Shown here piece by piece: positions 30,848 to 33,995 of a stretch of 33,995 nt of DNA (positions are counted from its first letter, which is position 1; each line of letters opens with the position of its first letter). The stretch covers positions 1-33,995 of the forward strand of contig JAGYKD010000006.1 of NCBI GenBank assembly GCA_018401695.1. Reading direction: 5' to 3'. The DNA is from Flavobacteriales bacterium. Lineage in GTDB: Bacteria; Bacteroidota; Bacteroidia; CAIKAF01. The notes below the pieces were generated by a model. It was not told the origin of the DNA, ran no database searches, and was given only the letters and a program-made list of their open reading frames with translations. The position numbers and the translations under genes are program-made.

Positions 30848-32326
30848 TTAACTCCTTTTGATTTGCCAAACAGAGGCATGTTGCTTTTGTGGCCGGTGGC
30901 CTGAGGCCTCCTCCTTAGCATAAACCAAAGAAACACCCAAGGCAGCGGCCAAACTTTCTTTTAATGTACCTACCTGATCGCGCATTTTTTCCGGACTAAA
31001 GTGCTCCTCAACAAACCGGGTGGTAAAACTACCGTCCCGAAACACCGGATGGTCCATCACAAACAAGCAAAACTCCAAAGTGGTGGCTATGCCGTCTATT
31101 TCGTAATGAGCAATCGCTTCTTTCATGGCCTCAATGGCCTCTGCGCGATTCGACCCATGTACAATAAGTTTGGCCAACATAGGGTCATAAAAGATGGGCA
31201 CATCCATGCCTTCCAAGAATCCACTGTCTACTCGTATGCCCGGACCCAAGGGCTCTCTATACCTGCGCAGCCGGCCTATATCCGGTAAGAAATTGTTTAC
31301 GGGATCTTCGGCATATACACGCACCTCAATGGCGTGTCCTTGAATCTGCAAATCCTCTTGGCGCATGCTCAGCGCTTCGCCTCGCGCTACCCGAATTTGC
31401 CACTCCACCAAGTCTAAGCCGGTAATCATTTCCGTTACCGGATGCTCTACCTGCAAACGGGTGTTCATTTCTAGAAAGTAGTAAGCACCGTCTTGAAAAA
31501 TAAATTCAACGGTTCCCGCCCCTTCGTATTGGCAGGCTTTGGCAACCTCTACCGCACTTTGCCCCATGGCTTTGCGTAATTCCGGCGTTAATACCGCCGA
31601 AGGGGCTTCTTCTATTACTTTTTGGTGGCGTCTTTGCACCGAACACTCCCGTTCAAAAAGATGGAGTACATTTCCATGGCTGTCGGCCAAAATTTGAATT
31701 TCAATATGCTTGGCTTTGCCTAAATATTTTTCTATGAACACACTGCCGTCTCCAAAGGAGTTTTCGGCTTCTGAAACGGCACGCTGCAAGTGTTCTTCAA
31801 AGTCAGCGGCTTGCTCTACCACCCGCATACCCTTGCCTCCACCGCCGGCCGAGGCTTTAATAAGTACCGGGAATCCAATTTCTGCGGCAATTTTTTTGGC
31901 TTCTTCTTTATCGCTTATGGCTTCTTCGGTGCCAGGTACCATGGGCACATTATACGATTTAACAGCCGCCTTGGCTCCCAGCTTTGAACCCATTACTTTC
32001 ATGGCTTCCGGCGAAGGGCCAATAAAGCAAATGCCTGCCTCTGTTACCTTATGAGCAAACACCGGGTTTTCCGATAAAAAACCGTAACCCGGGTGAATTC
32101 CATCCACTCCCAGTTTTTGGGCCGCTTCCAGTATCTTGTCCATAACCAAATAGGATTGGTTGGAAGGAGCCGGACCCAAGCAGACCGATGCGTCGGCATA
32201 CGTTACGTGGGGTGCGTTTTTGTCGGCTTCAGAATAAACGGCTACCGTTGATATTCCCATCTTTCGACAGGTTTTCATAATACGCAAAGCAATCTCTCCG
32301 CGGTTGGCAATTAGAATTTTTTGCAT
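30848..32326 (-). CDS. accC: Acetyl/propionyl-CoA carboxylase, biotin carboxylase subunit
   Basis: This ATP-grasp enzyme carboxylates biotin on a carrier protein, the first half-reaction of acyl-CoA carboxylation. The 492 aa start MQKILIANRGEIALRI at ATG 32326; an in-frame extension to 32374 is rejected because the gltA terminator lies in it. Motifs: IHPGYGFLSENPVF, the ATP loop ASAGGGGKGMRVV, FERECSVQRRHQKVIEEAPS, EMNTRLQVEHPVTEMI, and the C-domain RVYAEDPVNNFLP. There is no carrier or BCCP domain, so it is a stand-alone subunit. Carrier and carboxyltransferase genes are not in the window. The ~45-residue tail beyond the usual AccC end fits the Bacteroidota acyl-CoA (possibly propionyl-CoA) type; exact specificity is uncertain. 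Confidence 0.9.
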   Translation of the reverse strand: MQKILIANRGEIALRIMKTCRKMGISTVAVYSEADKNAPHVTYADASVCLGPAPSNQSYLVMDKILEAAQKLGVDGIHPGYGFLSENPVFAHKVTEAGICFIGPSPEAMKVMGSKLGAKAAVKSYNVPMVPGTEEAISDKEEAKKIAAEIGFPVLIKASAGGGGKGMRVVEQAADFEEHLQRAVSEAENSFGDGSVFIEKYLGKAKHIEIQILADSHGNVLHLFERECSVQRRHQKVIEEAPSAVLTPELRKAMGQSAVEVAKACQYEGAGTVEFIFQDGAYYFLEMNTRLQVEHPVTEMITGLDLVEWQIRVARGEALSMRQEDLQIQGHAIEVRVYAEDPVNNFLPDIGRLRRYREPLGPGIRVDSGFLEGMDVPIFYDPMLAKLIVHGSNRAEAIEAMKEAIAHYEIDGIATTLEFCLFVMDHPVFRDGSFTTRFVEEHFSPEKMRDQVGTLKESLAAALGVSLVYAKEEASGHRPQKQHASVWQIKRS

Positions 32327-32330
32327 AGGA

Positions 32331-32338
32331 CGAAAGTA
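32331..32338 (-). promoter_or_regulatory. -7 box TACTTTCG of accC
   Basis: Seven of eight bases match TAnnTTTG. It lies exactly four nt before the accC ATG, the same distance as in rlmD and hmuS, and just downstream of the gltA terminator. An identical TACTTTCG precedes gltA. Confidence 0.4.
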
Positions 32339-32342
32339 ACAC

Positions 32343-32370
32343 AAAAAAAGGGGCAGTTTCCCGCCCCTTT
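32343..32370 (-). terminator. Rho-independent terminator of gltA
   Basis: On the minus strand AAAGGGGC (32370-32363) pairs with GCCCCTTT (32354-32347) around an 8-nt loop and continues into a run of seven T's (32349-32343). It begins 18 nt after the gltA stop and separates it from accC. Confidence 0.85.
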
Positions 32371-32388
32371 CCATAAGGATTTATAGCT

Positions 32389-33675
32389 TTAGCGATCGGC
32401 AATGTTAACGTAATTACGTTCATTAGGGCCAATGTACACTTGACGTGGTCTTCCAATTGGCTCCTTGTTGGCTACCATTTCTTTCCACTGTGCAATCCAG
32501 CCGGGCAAACGGCCCAAGGCAAACATTACGGTGAACATATCTTGTGGAATACCCATGGCGCGATACATAATGCCACTGTAGAAATCTACGTTCGGATAAA
32601 GTTTACGCTCCACAAAATAGGGATCGTTTAGGGCAACTTCTTCCAGTTTTTTGGCGATATCCAATACCGGATCTTTCATGCCCAATTTGTTCAACAAGTC
32701 GTCACAGGCTTTCTTAATAATCTTCGCTCTTGGGTCAAAGTTTTTATATACCCTGTGCCCAAAGCCCATCAAACGGAAGGGGTCGTTTTTGTCCTTGGCC
32801 CGCTCAATCCATTTGTCGATAGAGCCACCGTCTTCGCGGATTCGGTCGAGCATTTCAATGACCGCCTGATTGGCGCCTCCATGCAAGGGGCCCCACAAAG
32901 CCACAATGCCAGCGGAAATAGAAGCATAAAGGTTGGCTTGAGAAGAACCTGCCAAGCGTACCGTTGAAGTAGAGCAGTTTTGCTCATGGTCGGCATGCAA
33001 AATCAACAGTTTATCCATGGCATTGACCACCACCGGATCGATTTCGTAATCGTCGGTAGGAAGAGCAAACATCATGTGTAGGAAATTCTCTACATAGCCC
33101 AGTTTGTTTTTGGGATATACGGCAGGGTGCCCGATGCTGTTTTTGAAAGCCCAAGCAGCCATGGTTGGAAACTTGGCAATCAAGCGCTTAATGGTTAAAT
33201 TTATTTTGTCTTCGCTACGGTGTGGATTTAGCGATTCTGGGTAAAAAGTAGAGAGTGAAGTGGTTACCGAAGCCACTACGCCCATGGGGTGGGCATAGGT
33301 AGGAAACGAGTTATAGAAGCCTTTCATGTCCTCGTGAATAAGGGTATGCTCCGAAATTTCATGCGAAAAACGGTCCATAGCTTCTTTGGTAGGCAATTCT
33401 CCATAAATAAGAAGATGGGCCACTTCCAAAAAGTTCGATTTTTCTGCCAATTGCTCAATCGGATAGCCGCGGTAACGCAAAATACCGGCCTCCCCATCCA
33501 AATAGGTAATGGCGCTTGTGGTTGCCCCTGTATTTTTGTAGCCGGAGTCTAAGGTAATATGCCCTGTAGCACTCCGCAGGTTGGTTATGTCTATAGCACG
33601 CTCCTGCTCGGTTCCTACTACCACAGGGAGTTCGTAGCTTGCATCGCCCAAACGCAATTCAGCATGATCTGGCAT
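32389..33675 (-). CDS. gltA: Citrate synthase, type II
   Basis: The enzyme condenses oxaloacetate and acetyl-CoA, the entry step of the TCA cycle. The 428 aa match the long (type II, hexameric) form: the N-terminal beta domain GHITLDSGYKNTGATTSAITYLDGEAGILRYRGYPIEQLAE, LHADHEQNCSTSTVRLAGSS, the catalytic His in ALWGPLHGGANQAV, the oxaloacetate-binding MGFGHRVYKNFDPRA and the catalytic Asp region in PNVDFYSGIMYRAMGIP. It is monocistronic with a clear terminator. A TACTTTCG box at 33728-33735 may be its -7 element, giving a leader of about 47 nt. Confidence 0.96.
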   Translation of the reverse strand: MPDHAELRLGDASYELPVVVGTEQERAIDITNLRSATGHITLDSGYKNTGATTSAITYLDGEAGILRYRGYPIEQLAEKSNFLEVAHLLIYGELPTKEAMDRFSHEISEHTLIHEDMKGFYNSFPTYAHPMGVVASVTTSLSTFYPESLNPHRSEDKINLTIKRLIAKFPTMAAWAFKNSIGHPAVYPKNKLGYVENFLHMMFALPTDDYEIDPVVVNAMDKLLILHADHEQNCSTSTVRLAGSSQANLYASISAGIVALWGPLHGGANQAVIEMLDRIREDGGSIDKWIERAKDKNDPFRLMGFGHRVYKNFDPRAKIIKKACDDLLNKLGMKDPVLDIAKKLEEVALNDPYFVERKLYPNVDFYSGIMYRAMGIPQDMFTVMFALGRLPGWIAQWKEMVANKEPIGRPRQVYIGPNERNYVNIADR

Positions 33676-33727
33676 GGATTCTTTAAGGTGTTAATTGGTG
33701 AATTATTATGAGAACATTCGTCGGTGC

Positions 33728-33735
33728 CGAAAGTA
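33728..33735 (-). promoter_or_regulatory. Possible -7 box TACTTTCG of gltA
   Basis: Seven of eight bases match TAnnTTTG, and it is identical to the box in front of accC. It lies 52 nt before the gltA ATG. Confidence 0.35.
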
Positions 33736-33840
33736 ATAAAATAAGGTGAATTTTATGGCTTGTAGCACACCATATTAAATGATGTTTTTCCGATTATGTT
33801 CACAGGCCTGTTTTTTTAATTGGTTAATGGGGCCTGAACC

Positions 33841-33970
33841 GGGTCCTCCCTGCTGGTCCTCAGCGGCAAGCAAAGGCGGGCTATGGCTCCGGGGTCCCCG
33901 AAGCAACGGGGCCTCCTCGCTTCATGCCCGCCTATGCTTGCCGCTTCCGGGCCATTCGTTCGGCCCCTGG
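33841..33970. repeat. GC-rich long-hairpin intergenic element 4
   Basis: Arms GCGGCAAGCAAAGGCGGGC (33863-33881) and GCCCGCCTATGCTTGCCGC (33926-33944) are complementary at 18 of 19 positions and enclose an apical hairpin CCCCG-AAGCAA-CGGGG (33896-33911). Blocks at 33841-33854, 33886-33894 and 33947-33970 correspond in order and spacing to those of the element at 15335-15466. No coding potential. Confidence 0.72.
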
Positions 33971-33977
33971 CCCAAAT

Positions 33978-33995
33978 CGAGACTGTTGATGCGAT
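33978..33995 (+). repeat. Dispersed ~32-nt repeat copy D, truncated by window end
   Basis: CGAGACTGTTGATGCGAT resembles the first 18 positions of copies B and C (TGAGACCGTTGATGCC...), with a few mismatches. The rest lies beyond the window. It directly follows long-hairpin element 4. Confidence 0.4.

Larger units (their letters stand above)
33676..33995. other. 320-nt region upstream of gltA to the window edge
   Basis: AT-rich for the first ~150 nt with the gltA promoter, then abruptly GC-rich with long-hairpin element 4 and the start of repeat copy D. No gene is seen before the window ends. Confidence 0.6.

Noticed and set aside
32326-32374. N-terminal extension of accC
   Set aside because: The extra codons read through the gltA terminator hairpin. 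The family start MQKILIANRGEIA is at 32326.
1-33995. CRISPR array, rRNA genes, riboswitch or toxin-antitoxin pair
   Set aside because: No regularly spaced direct repeats, rRNA-like sequence, recognisable riboswitch core or typical toxin-antitoxin gene pair was found on either strand.

Overview
The window looks like a chromosomal segment of a Bacteroidota bacterium, probably near Flavobacteriales or a related marine lineage. The evidence is a type IX secretion (Por) C-terminal sorting domain on a secreted hydrolase, an OmpL-like (BBP2) barrel, the 'GFLPPRM..QRN.I..PA.GL.IFNTT' N-terminus typical of Bacteroidota surface proteins, and repeated TAnnTTTG -7 promoter boxes (the sigma-ABfr type) in front of genes. 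Shine-Dalgarno sequences are mostly weak. Nothing visible is phage, plasmid, CRISPR, rRNA or IS transposase. Species cannot be named from this sequence alone.

Layout. 1-5389 (all minus): a truncated tRNA-Met(CAT), a secreted PKD/fibrinogen-like protein, a secreted endonuclease/exonuclease/phosphatase-family protein, a THUMP rRNA methyltransferase start-stop coupled to ornithine aminotransferase, and a small zinc-ribbon protein. 5818-8500 (plus): a tightly overlapping rlmD-dapD-aroK operon (rRNA methylation, lysine/diaminopimelate and shikimate pathways). It converges on a minus-strand outer-membrane barrel gene. 9682-14456: a cytochrome P450, then an iron/heme group. That group holds hmuS with an almost perfect Fur/Irr-type palindrome at its promoter, a LuxR-type regulator with a degenerate receiver domain, and a convergent operon for a membrane-tethered monoheme cytochrome and an FTR1 iron permease. 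14591-18393: yebC, an NdpA-like nucleoid protein, an LprI-like periplasmic protein and a TPR protein.

18394-22280 differs from its surroundings. It is visibly AT-richer, has long intergenic gaps, and carries three minus-strand genes: a small secreted protein, a secreted acetolactate-decarboxylase-like protein and a dihydroorotase. Copies of a dispersed ~32-nt repeat lie between and beside these genes. 22281-33675 returns to ordinary composition: oligopeptidase B diverging from an esterase/AI-2E-transporter/glycosyltransferase operon, a C-terminal processing protease, a T9SS-secreted alpha/beta hydrolase coupled to a lipoprotein cytochrome, then biotin carboxylase and citrate synthase on the minus strand.

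Two themes go beyond routine annotation. The first is the iron/heme module at 11.1-14.5 kb, which couples heme degradation to a regulator that should not be phosphorylatable and sits beside a ferrous-iron permease with its own cytochrome. The second is a set of four GC-rich, 120-145-nt elements confined to intergenic gaps (12893-13020, 15335-15466, 22043-22186, 33841-33970), each able to fold into one long nested hairpin. Two of them share short blocks at the same spacing while their stem arms differ in sequence but remain complementary, as expected of a conserved structure. All coordinates and base pairings were worked out by eye; no search or folding program was run.
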